Positions 1 to 7,849 of a DNA stretch of 20,396 bases are shown piece after piece. The notes below the pieces were generated by a model. The model searched no databases. It saw nothing but the letters and a program-made list of their open reading frames with translations, and had not been told where the DNA came from. The stretch comes from a virus. The translations under genes and the position numbers were made by a program. The first letter of the stretch is position 1, and every line of letters starts with the position of its first letter. Location: positions 1 through 20,396 of the IMG/VR virus record IMGVR_UViG_3300044491_001942, one strand, 5' to 3'.

Positions 1-632
1 GCTTTAGTAATAACATTACCCTGTGTAATTGGACCATAGAAGTTAACTTTCATCTCGAAAGAAAGAGTGTATATGATTGTTCTTCTAGCTTCTACTGGTC
101 CTTCATAATCATCTTGAAAGTCGACACTTGTTAGTGTTAATGGAACATCTTCTTTAATGTCTGAATAATCATCAAGTGGTTTAATTGATAAAGTGTATTG
201 TGGATTGAAATACGGTATGATCTGCTCTACAATCTGCAAAGCATCGTCTTGAGTCTTTGTGAAGATGCTCAATTGAAAGTTAAGGATATAAGGTACGGAT
301 GTGTTTATCTTAGCTCGATGATTAGCATCGTCCCCAGTCCGCAGGACATTATTTGTTTTTTGCAGTTGTCTAGTTGGATCGTATTGTATAGAAGTAATCT
401 CAAACGACATACGAGGAAGTTTGATAGCTACTTTTTGATCATTGTTTAGATCACCCTGCTGTCGGATACGGTCAATGAACTTTTGTCTTGGAGCATATGC
501 TAGAGGAACCTTAGCCGTACTAATGATATCCCCAGAAGAGTCCTTACGAAGCACGTAGACGTCATTAAACATCTTGCCAAACATAGCAACCGATCTGCGC
601 ATTCTTTGATGATAGAAATAGTTACCAAACAT
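1..632 (-). CDS. gp15: Tail sheath stabiliser gp15 (partial, C-terminus beyond window)
   Basis: This is an open reading frame of 210 complete codons that runs off the left edge, so the C-terminus is missing. T4 gp15 has about 272 residues. It starts MFGNYFYHQRMRRSVAMFGK, the typical opening of T4-like gp15 proteins in marine phages, and continues with 'NDVYVLRKDSSGDIIS', 'VPLAYAPRQKFIDRI' and 'LPRMSFEITSIQYD', all familiar parts of this family. In T4, gp15 forms the hexameric ring that caps the tail tube and sheath and makes the head-joining face of the tail. The start ATG follows the gp14 stop by only 2 bases, so translation is probably coupled. The order gp13-gp14-gp15 matches T4. Identification rests on remembered family sequence plus gene order. 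Confidence 0.9.
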   Translation of the reverse strand, partial: MFGNYFYHQRMRRSVAMFGKMFNDVYVLRKDSSGDIISTAKVPLAYAPRQKFIDRIRQQGDLNNDQKVAIKLPRMSFEITSIQYDPTRQLQKTNNVLRTGDDANHRAKINTSVPYILNFQLSIFTKTQDDALQIVEQIIPYFNPQYTLSIKPLDDYSDIKEDVPLTLTSVDFQDDYEGPVEARRTIIYTLSFEMKVNFYGPITQGNVITK

Positions 633-634
633 TA

Positions 635-1513
635 TTAAGGCTCTCCAAATGGATTTGACTCTGAGAAGTCCAAGAAGTCTGTTAATGAATCATAAAATTC
701 ATTTGCTTCATTAGCTGAGAGATTGTTTGCCTCAACTACAGTTGTTACATTTGATTTAGATATAGGAGTCTTTGTGTTTACAATCTGTCTGTCTGTAGCG
801 AAAGTATGGAACTTGCCATCGTCAGCACCTACGTGGATTAGATGTAGTATGTTATCGGAGTCAGACCACTTAGAAACTTCGCCCGACACTACAGTGCCAG
901 TAGACAGTGTTTGAGAGACGTTCTCACCAATTGCCCACGTATTATTTGATGCACTATCCAAGGTTAGTAGATATGAGTATGCATAATCAATTTCAATATT
1001 ATCAACAGCATTAATGTTTGTATCAAAATCTTCTCCATTGTAGTCAAACAACTCACAACGAAGTTTGTATGTTGGCAAGTTCTGTAGTTGATAAAATGGC
1101 TGCTCGTGTTCAACATGAGTGATTTCAAACAACTTGCTAGAGAATGGAATGTATAGCAGGTCACCTTCAATGGGTCTTATTGCGGTAATCTCATTATCGT
1201 GTCTATGAACTGTTTGAGTCCACCTACGACGAGACACAATAAATGTCGCCTGGTCTCTTATCTCAACACCAAACTTTGTGAACAGATCACCTTCACCGTC
1301 AAAACCATCGACGTTCTCTATATACATTTCAACCTTGTAACCCGAATTGAATCTTGATTGAATAGCTTCGCCGAGAATACGGTCTTCGTTAACAATGTCT
1401 CTTGGAAGATAATAAACATCTTGTCCATACATTTGTAGAGACTCTATGACAATATCTTCATAGAGCCCTTGCTCTGACCTTACATTTTGGCTGAAGTATG
1501 GATTAGTAGCCAT
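635..1513 (-). CDS. gp14: Neck protein gp14 (head completion)
   Basis: The 292-residue product begins MATNPYFSQNVRSEQGLYED and contains 'LQMYGQDVYYLPRDIVNEDRILGE', 'FNSGYKVEMYIENVDGFDGEGDLFTKFGVEIRDQATFIVSRRRW', which are hallmark stretches of the T4-like gp14 neck protein. It is somewhat longer than T4 gp14 (about 256 residues). In T4, gp14 works with gp13 to close the portal after DNA packaging and to form the collar that receives the tail. It begins 3 bases after the gp13 stop, with only a G-rich, weak Shine-Dalgarno sequence, so coupling to gp13 is likely. The gp15 start follows almost directly. No signal peptide or membrane segment is seen. Confidence 0.9.
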   Translation of the reverse strand: MATNPYFSQNVRSEQGLYEDIVIESLQMYGQDVYYLPRDIVNEDRILGEAIQSRFNSGYKVEMYIENVDGFDGEGDLFTKFGVEIRDQATFIVSRRRWTQTVHRHDNEITAIRPIEGDLLYIPFSSKLFEITHVEHEQPFYQLQNLPTYKLRCELFDYNGEDFDTNINAVDNIEIDYAYSYLLTLDSASNNTWAIGENVSQTLSTGTVVSGEVSKWSDSDNILHLIHVGADDGKFHTFATDRQIVNTKTPISKSNVTTVVEANNLSANEANEFYDSLTDFLDFSESNPFGEP

Positions 1514-1516
1514 CAG

Positions 1517-2269
1517 TTACCCCACAAAGAAGTCGGCTGGCATCTCATGTTCAAGACGAATGGTTTCTCTTAGACGTTCAATGTCTGCACCTGCGTCATC
1601 AAATAGTTGACGACCGTTAAGCATAACTCCACCTGGAAGCTGCATGCCTTCGAATTTAATTAAGTTAGCACCCCATTGACGCTTGATCAATGCTGTTGTA
1701 TATTCTTTTAACCACATGTCGTTATAAACATTGGTATGTGTATTAGGATCGATTGTTTCATAGATCTCAGCTACAATGTAATCGCCTGCAATAATATCTT
1801 TATCTTGGAACTCACCGTGAATGTACAAACGATTCTGCATTCTACTGAATTGTACTTGCGGAGTACCATTTAATCTCATATCCAGCAACGACAAGTATTG
1901 CTGCATCTGTTCATAATATGCTAGATCGCCAATATACGTGTGCATGTTTGCAATGTCGTTCATATGCATTTGATACTTGATATCGAAGAAGTTTCTTACT
2001 GAGCGATCACCATGAACTCTAAACAGTTTTGATACAATTTGGACACTACTTGCAAGAGAGATATATTCATTTGTGACATCATCTGCAGTCACTTCATGCT
2101 TCAAGAAAGTACGAAGTGTTGCATCGGAATGATACTGCTGAAAGTACTGAACAGCCTCATCAACCCGATCTTCTAATTGATCAGGATCAACATTAATCTC
2201 AATAACAGGTTCACCGAGATTGCGGAGGCAGTAATCAATCAAAGTCGCTCTTGATGTTGGAATAGCCAT
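1517..2269 (-). CDS. gp13: Neck protein gp13 (head completion)
   Basis: The 250-residue product begins MAIPTSRATLIDYCLRNLGE and continues 'PVIEINVDPDQLEDRVDEAVQYFQQYHSDAT', the strongly conserved N-terminus of gp13 in marine T4-like phages. 'MWLKEYTTALIKRQWGANLIKFEGMQLPGGVMLNGRQLFDDA' near the C-terminus is another conserved gp13 stretch. T4 gp13 (309 residues) is longer; marine versions are usually shorter, like this one. Its role is collar formation on the DNA-filled head together with gp14. The start has an AGGAC Shine-Dalgarno sequence 7 bases upstream. A CATAAATA late-promoter box lies 21-28 bases upstream and overlaps the stop codon of the preceding fibre gene, so gp13-gp14-gp15 probably has its own late transcript. 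Confidence 0.92.
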   Translation of the reverse strand: MAIPTSRATLIDYCLRNLGEPVIEINVDPDQLEDRVDEAVQYFQQYHSDATLRTFLKHEVTADDVTNEYISLASSVQIVSKLFRVHGDRSVRNFFDIKYQMHMNDIANMHTYIGDLAYYEQMQQYLSLLDMRLNGTPQVQFSRMQNRLYIHGEFQDKDIIAGDYIVAEIYETIDPNTHTNVYNDMWLKEYTTALIKRQWGANLIKFEGMQLPGGVMLNGRQLFDDAGADIERLRETIRLEHEMPADFFVG

Positions 2270-2289
2270 ATCTTTGTCCTATTTTATAC

Positions 2290-2297
2290 TATTTATG
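2290..2297 (-). promoter_or_regulatory. T4-type late promoter box CATAAATA before gp13
   Basis: The minus strand reads CATAAATA, matching the NATAAATA late-promoter core of T4-like phages. The TAA stop codon of the upstream fibre gene lies inside the box. The leader to the gp13 ATG is about 20 bases. No hairpin is seen in this leader, unlike several other late promoters in the window. Confidence 0.65.
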
Positions 2298-4344
2298 ACC
2301 CAGAACCAAACAAACTCTTGACCGCTGTACCAGCTGAGTTATAAATTATAAACTGAGTTGCTCCGGATAGCTCGCTTGAAGTAACAGTGTTTGCAGCCAA
2401 TGATGTTGAGAAGCTCAAGTTACCAGAACCATTGAATGATCCAGATGTACCAGTAACGTCCCCAGTAAGAGAGATTGTTCTGCCATTCGCCCATGTGGTT
2501 GCTGTAGCAGCGTTACCAGATGTGTTCTGATTACCAGCTGAATTGACACCAGGGAGGTTGATGTCAGCTGATCCATTAAATGAGACGCCACCAATATTGC
2601 GTGCTGTCTGCAATGTAGTTGCTGTAGCAGCGTTACCAGATGTGTTCTGATTACCAGCAGAGTTGACGCCAGGAAGTGTAATGTTAGCTGTACCATCGAA
2701 AGATACACCGCCAATGGTACGTGCTGTCTCTAGCGCAGTAGCTGTAGCGGCATTACCAGATGTATCTTGGTTACCCGCGGTATTTACACCAGCTAGGTTG
2801 ATGTTAGCAGAGCCATCAAAGGATACACCGCCAATATTGCGTGCTGTCTGCAATGTGGTAGCTGTTGTAGCATTACCGCTCAATGCACCAGAGAACGTAG
2901 ATGCTACAAATGTCTCTGTACCAACAGTCCATCTATCATTTGTTTCATCCCAAACAAGAGTTTTGTTGGTTGAAGTTCCACGTTCAATTTCAATACCAGC
3001 ATCTTGACTTGGTGTACCAGTTTCATTGTGGTTAAGAGTAATTAAGTTATCTGCTAAGAGAAGAGTTTCTGTATCAACTGTTGTAGTGGTACCACTTACT
3101 GTTAAGTCACCACCAACTATTACATTACCTGTAGTAGTGAGAGATGCCATTGTGTTGGAACCTGTTGATGCAACATTACCAGTAACATTACCTGTAAGTG
3201 AGGCTGTAATTGTGCCGGCACTGAAGTTGCCTGATCCATCTCTGAATACAATTGTTGAACCTGTGTTAGAGTTTGTTGCATTCGATGTAACTGTAAATGT
3301 TCCACCCTCTGAGTTAACTGATCCAGAGATACCGTTACCAGATGTAGCACCTTGTTCAACATAGTTACCAGTTGTATGTGTACCAAGATCTACCGAGTTA
3401 GCCGCCTGTGCAGTTGTCAGTGTAATATCGGCTGAGCCATCAAAGCTCGTTGCAGTCGCTGTGACATCACCGGCAACTGTAATGGTTCTAGCAGTTGCAA
3501 GCGCAGTTGCGGTTGCCGCATTTCCGCTTGTATCCTGGTTACCAGCTGAATTTACACCAGGAAGTGTAATGTTAGCTGTACCATCAAAGGATACACCGCC
3601 AATGCTTCGTGCTGTCGCAAGCGCAGTTGCTGTAGCGGCATTACCTGATGTATCCTGGTTACCAGTTGAATTGACACCAGGAAGTGTAATGTCAGCTGTA
3701 CCATCAAATGACACGCCACCAATGGTACGTGCTGTCTCTAGCGCGGTAGCTGTAGCGGCATTACCGGATGTGTCTTGATTGCCTCCAGTGTTAACACCAG
3801 GGAGGTCGATGTTAGCAGAGCCATCAAAGGATACACCGCCAATGGTACGTGCTGTCTCTAGCGCAGTTGCAGTGTCTGCGTTACCTGTCACATTCCCAGT
3901 AACAGCACCGTAAATTGCATCACCGTGAATTTCTGCAAATGTTGTTCCACTAGCGCCTATATCATATGTGCTGCTAGCACTAGGAATAATATCACTAGCA
4001 ACATCCGCGCTAAACGAAACGGTGTCTGTAGCAGCATCACCAAATGTTAGGTTACCAGCAATCGTAGCATCACCTGCAACTGTCAGACTTCCGCTAAGAT
4101 AGAGATCTTTCCATCTAGTGGCATCCGCTCCAAGATCATGGGCATTTGTGCTACTAGGAATAACATCCCCACCAATTGTTTGATTGGTTAAATTTTTCTC
4201 AAGAATTTCGACACCGCCAGCTGTAGATCCATCGTGCACTCGAAGAGTGCTCTTTGTTGTATCTACTGTGACTTCACCTACAGCACCAGTGAAAAGATCG
4301 TTCTGTGCTGTGGTGCCTCTTCTAAACTGTACTACTGTAGGCAT
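2293..4344 (-). CDS. Repeat-rich tail fibre-like structural protein (position of T4 whisker gene)
   Basis: The 683-residue product begins MPTVVQFRRGTTAQNDLFTG, followed by 'GEVTVDTTKSTLRVHDGSTAGGV', an N-terminal module common to phage fibre proteins and resembling the N-terminal domain of major tropism determinant (Mtd) proteins. Then come two blocks of 40-residue repeats of the type TARTIGGVSFDGTANITLPG...NQDTSGNAATATAL: about 3.5 copies, an intervening module ('GGDLTVSGTTTTVDTETLLLADN...NDRWTVGTETF'), and about 3.5 more copies. The C-terminus ends 'FIIYNSAGTAVKSLFGSGS', a tail shared with two other genes here. The composition (Gly, Ala, Thr, Ser, Asn) and repeats fit an extended trimeric beta fibre. 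It lies directly upstream of gp13, where T4 has wac (fibritin), but I see no fibritin homology. The exact role (whisker, short fibre or baseplate fibre) is not decided. An AAGGA Shine-Dalgarno sequence lies about 12 bases before the ATG, a rather long spacing. Confidence 0.78.
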   Translation of the reverse strand: MPTVVQFRRGTTAQNDLFTGAVGEVTVDTTKSTLRVHDGSTAGGVEILEKNLTNQTIGGDVIPSSTNAHDLGADATRWKDLYLSGSLTVAGDATIAGNLTFGDAATDTVSFSADVASDIIPSASSTYDIGASGTTFAEIHGDAIYGAVTGNVTGNADTATALETARTIGGVSFDGSANIDLPGVNTGGNQDTSGNAATATALETARTIGGVSFDGTADITLPGVNSTGNQDTSGNAATATALATARSIGGVSFDGTANITLPGVNSAGNQDTSGNAATATALATARTITVAGDVTATATSFDGSADITLTTAQAANSVDLGTHTTGNYVEQGATSGNGISGSVNSEGGTFTVTSNATNSNTGSTIVFRDGSGNFSAGTITASLTGNVTGNVASTGSNTMASLTTTGNVIVGGDLTVSGTTTTVDTETLLLADNLITLNHNETGTPSQDAGIEIERGTSTNKTLVWDETNDRWTVGTETFVASTFSGALSGNATTATTLQTARNIGGVSFDGSANINLAGVNTAGNQDTSGNAATATALETARTIGGVSFDGTANITLPGVNSAGNQNTSGNAATATTLQTARNIGGVSFNGSADINLPGVNSAGNQNTSGNAATATTWANGRTISLTGDVTGTSGSFNGSGNLSFSTSLAANTVTSSELSGATQFIIYNSAGTAVKSLFGSGS
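2470..2875 (-). repeat. Second block of 120-base (40-residue) fibre repeats
   Basis: About 3.5 in-frame copies of the TAR(T/N)IGGVSF(D/N)G...LPGVNSAGNQ(D/N)TSGNAATAT repeat are encoded here. The DNA is visibly repetitive on the plus strand, with the pattern ccatcaaaggatacaccgcc recurring in variants. The last unit is degenerate ('GRTISLTGDVTGTSGSFNG'). Confidence 0.85.
3480..3880 (-). repeat. First block of 120-base (40-residue) fibre repeats
   Basis: Three full copies and one diverged copy of the same 40-residue unit as in the second block are encoded. The last copy changes to 'ARTITVAGDVTATATSFDGSADITL'. Units differ by scattered synonymous and conservative changes. Confidence 0.85.
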
Positions 4345-4361
4345 GATGAATTATATTCCTT

Positions 4362-4814
4362 CTATAGATTGCCATGGTCAATAAAAATAAGAGAACCTGC
4401 TGGATTCATATGATCGTATGCTTCTCTTGCTGTAAAAACACCAAAAGCATCAACCGCTCCTGCAGAGTCCGTGGTACCATAATCTCCAACTGGATAATCC
4501 GGATCCACAGCTTCCAACGCGATTGCATCGTCAACATATTTCTTTGTCGCCGCGTCACTATCAGATTCAGGTACCCCAAGATTAACAATCTTGTTGTTAC
4601 TCATATCTATAGCACCAGTTACGGTGCCACCAGATAGAGATAGGTACGCTGAAGCCACCAGATCGGAGTCAACAAAACTTTTTACTTCATTTGAGGAATT
4701 TTTATAGAAAATGCGGCCGTCAACAAAGTTGATAGCCACTTCACCATACGTTAGAGCATCAGCACTAGGTACGTTACCAGATACTGATGATTTTTTTAGT
4801 AAGACCTTCGCCAT
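4362..4814 (-). CDS. Small fibre-like structural protein
   Basis: The 150-residue product begins MAKVLLKKSSVSGNVPSADA, followed by 'YGEVAINFVDGRIFYKNSSNEVKSFVDSD'. This N-terminal module (about residues 1-52) is shared with the gene at 10606-11733. Residues from about 58 to 97 ('LSLSGGTVTGAIDMSNNKIVNLGVPESDSDAATKKYVDDAI') form a repeat unit very common in phage tail fibres. The C-terminus ('AREAYDHMNPAGSLIFIDHGNL') shows no recognised domain. It is preceded by a late-promoter box and a perfect hairpin, and has a good AAGGA Shine-Dalgarno sequence 8 bases before the ATG. It is probably an adaptor or short fibre component; the assignment as a structural protein is more secure than any specific role. 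Confidence 0.72.
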   Translation of the reverse strand: MAKVLLKKSSVSGNVPSADALTYGEVAINFVDGRIFYKNSSNEVKSFVDSDLVASAYLSLSGGTVTGAIDMSNNKIVNLGVPESDSDAATKKYVDDAIALEAVDPDYPVGDYGTTDSAGAVDAFGVFTAREAYDHMNPAGSLIFIDHGNL

Positions 4815-4845
4815 ATCAAAATTCCTTAAAAAAGGTATTAGTTTA

Positions 4846-4875
4846 AAGTCTGGGATATAAAAATACCCCAGACTT
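4846..4875 (-). promoter_or_regulatory. Perfect 9-bp hairpin in leader of the 4814 gene
   Basis: AAGTCTGGG and CCCAGACTT pair perfectly around a 12-base loop. The hairpin begins 6 bases after the CATAAATA late-promoter box, so it would sit at or very near the 5' end of the late transcript. It also lies just after the stop of the 960-codon gene. There is no U-run after it in either direction, so a classical intrinsic terminator is less likely than an mRNA-stabilising or processing hairpin. Confidence 0.6.
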
Positions 4876-4881
4876 ACTCGT

Positions 4882-4889
4882 TATTTATG
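4882..4889 (-). promoter_or_regulatory. T4-type late promoter box CATAAATA
   Basis: The minus strand reads CATAAATA three bases after the stop of the gene at 4892-7765 and about 70 bases before the ATG at 4814. It matches the NATAAATA core and is positioned in one of the few intergenic gaps of the array. Confidence 0.65.
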
Positions 4890-4891
4890 AT

Positions 4892-7765
4892 CTAGTATGT
4901 TCCGCCATCTACTGTATCAATTGTTACAACTCCAGAAGCAACATCAAAGTCGTCTGAATCAAATTGTGCGACACCAGCATTAGAAGTACTTGCTAGCTCA
5001 GCTGCAATGGTGATTGTATTTGCAGTGTCATCATATGTGATGTCAATACCTTCACCAGCTTGCAACGTGTTGTTAGCAAGATGATCTTCAATAATCTCTT
5101 TAAAGTCAACACCATTAAGCTCAAGCGAGTTAGAACCGGTAAGGTTAAGAGTTTTATTGAATTCCCACTCATCGGTTGAACCGTTGAACGCTAATGTTGC
5201 TTTTGTGCCTGAGTAGCTAGAGCCACCGACTGTAAGACCAGCACCATCCGCTTCAGATGCGTCTGTCGCCTCATCAGCAAGATTGAGGTTAAGGTCGCCA
5301 ATTGAGATTTCAGTAGAATTAATTGTTGTGGTTGTACCTTGAACTTGCAAGTCACCACGGATAATTACTGTACCACCATCCGAATCGTAAGGTAGTGGAT
5401 CGATGTAGAAGTTTGCAGGACCTTTTAGAGAACCAAGAACGGTTAGATCTGAATCAACTGTTAAGTTTGCTGCATGAGTAGCATCAATATCAGATCTTAG
5501 GAACTGTGTGCTATTTAATCCATCAAGAGTATCAGCATCTACATTCAGTGCATCGACAAACGCTTTGTCTACCCGAGCATCAATTGCTGCATTTGCTCTT
5601 GTGTCTGTGTAATATAGATTTGTTGAACCTTCAGCTACATCGTCTGTATCTTTAGTTGCAAGTCTAGTGTCAAAGTCTGCATTAGCTCTAGCAGTTGTGT
5701 AATAAAGGTTTGAACCTTCTGCTAAATCACCAGTATCTTTAGTTGCTATTCTAACATCAAAGTCTGAATCAGCTCTTGCTGTTGTGTAATAAAGGTTTGT
5801 TGAACCTTCGCTCAAGTCGTCAGTGCTTGCAGCTGCGATTCGTGCATCTGCTCTTGCGTCAGTGAAGTAAAGATTGGAACCTTCAGAAAGATCTGTTGTG
5901 CTCTTACTGCTTAGATCAAGGTTAGCACCAGTCTGCAGATTGACTCTTGCGTCCGCTCTGGCGTCTGTAAAGTAAAGGTTAGTTGAACCTTCAGTTACAT
6001 CATCTGTTGTTGATAGACCTAAATCGCTATCAAATGCAGCTTGATCATAGTGATCACCGGTTGTAATGCTGAATGCACCGGTCGAACTGTTGTAGCTTAG
6101 ATCGCCACTTGCCGAGAAGATGCCTCTAACATCAGCAGAATCTAGAACATTTGGCGTGCTAGTAAAGTTGGCGTAGTTCAGGTAGTACGAACCATCTTGG
6201 CCATCTAAAGTATCAGCATCTACGTTCAATGCATCTACAAATGCTTTGTCTACATCTGCAGTAATAATGCCTGAAACTTGTGCTGAGTCTGGTAGATCAC
6301 CAATTAGACCAGTGATTGTTGTGCTAAAGTTAGCGTCATCACCTAATGCTGCTGCAAGTTCATTCAACGTGTCCAGTGTTGCTGGAGCTGAAGCTGTAAT
6401 CGCCGCAATAATATCAGTCTGTGTACCATAATCATTAGAAGTCAAGTATGTGCTTACACGAGCATCTGTATAGTAAAGGTTTGTTGAACCTTCAGATACA
6501 TTGTCTGTATCTTTAGTTGCTATTCTAACATCAAAGTCTGAATCAGCTCTTGCTGTTGTATAGTAAAGGTTTGAACCTTCTGCTAAATCAGCAGTATCTT
6601 TAGTTGCCAATCTTGTATCAAACGCTGAGTTGGCTCTAGCATCTGTATAGTAAAGGTTTGTTGAACCTTCAGTTACATCATCTGTTGTTGCAGCAGCAAT
6701 TCTAGCATCAGCTCTGGCGTCTGTGTAGTAAAGGTTAGTACCTTCAGTTAGATCTGATGTAGACTTTGCGTTGAAATCAGAATCGAAGCCATCGTAAGTA
6801 GTTGCAGCTGTGAAGCTAAACTCACCAGTTGAAGAATTATAACTTAGATCACCAGCAGCTGAGAAGATGTTTTTAACATCACCCGAATCGAGTGTATTCG
6901 GTGTGTTGGTGAAGTTTGTATAATCTAGATAGTAAGTACCATTCTGTCCATCTAACGTATCAGCATCTACATTCAACGCATCGACAAATGCTTTATCAAC
7001 ATCTGCAGTAATGATAGCAGAAACTTGTGCTGAATCTGGTAATGCACCGATCTGAGCAGTTATTGTTGCGCTAAAGTTAGCGTCATCACCAAGTGCAGCA
7101 GCTAGTTCATTAAGAGTGTCTAACGTAGCTGGAGCAGCATCTGTGATGGTTGCAATGATGTTAGTAGCTGTATCAAAATCATTGTCACTTAAATAAGTAG
7201 CTACTCGTGCATCTGTATAGTAAAGGTTTGTACCTTCACTTAGATCTGATGTAGACGCAGCAGCAATTCTAGCATCAGCTCTAGCGTCTGTAAAGTAAAG
7301 ATTTGAACCTTCGTTCAAATCGGAAGTAGACAACATTGCAGTGAATTCTGCACTATCGATACTTAATGAGTTAGTACTAGCATCATATGCTAGGCCGTTG
7401 CCACCAATCGCAGCTGCATCCAATGAAGTATTGAAGTCAGAATCAAAGTTGGTTTGGGTGTATACGTTTTCTACATCAAATGAGAATTCACCAGTTGAAG
7501 AGTTATACGACAAGTCACCAGCAGCTGAAAACAAACCTCTAATAGAAGTTGAAGTGCTTGATGCTGCAAGATCGGAGTCAAACCGAGCTGTTGTATAAAA
7601 TAAATTACTACCTTCAGATAAATTATCTGTTGAAGGAGTTGCAAATGATAAATTACCACTTGCATCGGTTTGTAGTAGCTGATTGGCTGTACCATCAGCT
7701 GTTGGATATGTTAAGCCTGAGGCTATTAAGCCATTCTTAACAATAAATTTCTTTTGCTCGGCCAT
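4892..7765 (-). CDS. Long repeat-rich tail fibre-like protein
   Basis: I start this gene at the ATG at 7765 (957 residues, MAEQKKFIVKNGLIASGLTY). A GTG at 7774 in the same frame would add three residues, but its GGAGA would be only about one base away, whereas the ATG has GGAG at a workable 10 bases. The body has 12 copies of the EGxxNLYYTxAR motif. It also has three copies each of 'FSA(A/S)GDLSYNSSTG(E/A)FS' and 'DKAFVDALNVDADTLDG', and a long internal duplication of about 250 residues. Near the C-terminus is the shared '[15 protein letters not shown]...NLADEATDASEADGAGLTVGG...STDEWEFNK' module, and the protein ends 'TIDTVDGGTY'. It is the longest fibre-like protein in the array. Repeats and composition suggest an elongated beta fibre in the T4 baseplate/short-fibre position. 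Receptor binding is plausible but unproven. Confidence 0.78.
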   Translation of the reverse strand: MAEQKKFIVKNGLIASGLTYPTADGTANQLLQTDASGNLSFATPSTDNLSEGSNLFYTTARFDSDLAASSTSTSIRGLFSAAGDLSYNSSTGEFSFDVENVYTQTNFDSDFNTSLDAAAIGGNGLAYDASTNSLSIDSAEFTAMLSTSDLNEGSNLYFTDARADARIAAASTSDLSEGTNLYYTDARVATYLSDNDFDTATNIIATITDAAPATLDTLNELAAALGDDANFSATITAQIGALPDSAQVSAIITADVDKAFVDALNVDADTLDGQNGTYYLDYTNFTNTPNTLDSGDVKNIFSAAGDLSYNSSTGEFSFTAATTYDGFDSDFNAKSTSDLTEGTNLYYTDARADARIAAATTDDVTEGSTNLYYTDARANSAFDTRLATKDTADLAEGSNLYYTTARADSDFDVRIATKDTDNVSEGSTNLYYTDARVSTYLTSNDYGTQTDIIAAITASAPATLDTLNELAAALGDDANFSTTITGLIGDLPDSAQVSGIITADVDKAFVDALNVDADTLDGQDGSYYLNYANFTSTPNVLDSADVRGIFSASGDLSYNSSTGAFSITTGDHYDQAAFDSDLGLSTTDDVTEGSTNLYFTDARADARVNLQTGANLDLSSKSTTDLSEGSNLYFTDARADARIAAASTDDLSEGSTNLYYTTARADSDFDVRIATKDTGDLAEGSNLYYTTARANADFDTRLATKDTDDVAEGSTNLYYTDTRANAAIDARVDKAFVDALNVDADTLDGLNSTQFLRSDIDATHAANLTVDSDLTVLGSLKGPANFYIDPLPYDSDGGTVIIRGDLQVQGTTTTINSTEISIGDLNLNLADEATDASEADGAGLTVGGSSYSGTKATLAFNGSTDEWEFNKTLNLTGSNSLELNGVDFKEIIEDHLANNTLQAGEGIDITYDDTANTITIAAELASTSNAGVAQFDSDDFDVASGVVTIDTVDGGTY
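5560..7640 (-). repeat. Twelve EGxxNLYYTxAR repeats plus a ~750-bp internal tandem duplication
   Basis: Twelve units of the form D(L/V)xEG(S/T)xNLYYTxAR are spread through this stretch. Around them a larger unit, including 'ATLDTLNELAAALGDDANFS', 'DSAQVSxIITADVDKAFVDALNVDADTLDGQ' and 'GDLSYNSSTG', occurs twice about 750 bases apart, with further partial copies on either side. Confidence 0.82.
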
Positions 7766-7821
7766 TCGGTTCACTCTCCCCAGTTTGGCGTATATGCTTC
7801 GAAGTCATACTTAATTATTAT

Positions 7822-7829
7822 TATTTATA
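7822..7829 (-). promoter_or_regulatory. T4-type late promoter box TATAAATA
   Basis: The minus strand reads TATAAATA, a perfect match to the T4 late-promoter core, in the 82-base gap before the 957-codon fibre gene (ATG at 7765). The leader contains an imperfect hairpin (GTATG-a-CT, loop TCGA, AGCATA-t-AC) at about 7791-7811. Confidence 0.75.
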
Positions 7830-7849
7830 AAGGAACCCTAAAGCTCCTT
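7830..7849 (-). terminator. Hairpin at the end of the 7848-9134 gene, weak terminator candidate
   Basis: AAGGAGC pairs with GGTTCCTT over seven positions, including one G-U pair, with a six-base loop. It overlaps the TAA stop codon and is followed by only a short TTT before the late-promoter box. It could be a weak terminator or a 3'-end stabiliser. Confidence 0.35.

Noticed and set aside
2293-4344. Diversity-generating retroelement, suggested by the Mtd-like N-terminal module
   Set aside because: No reverse transcriptase, no template/variable repeat pair and no C-type-lectin-like C-terminus are visible. The N-terminal module is common in phage fibres generally.
4846-4875. Intrinsic terminator
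   Set aside because: The stem is perfect, but no U-run follows on either strand and a promoter box lies directly upstream. A leader hairpin is the better reading.
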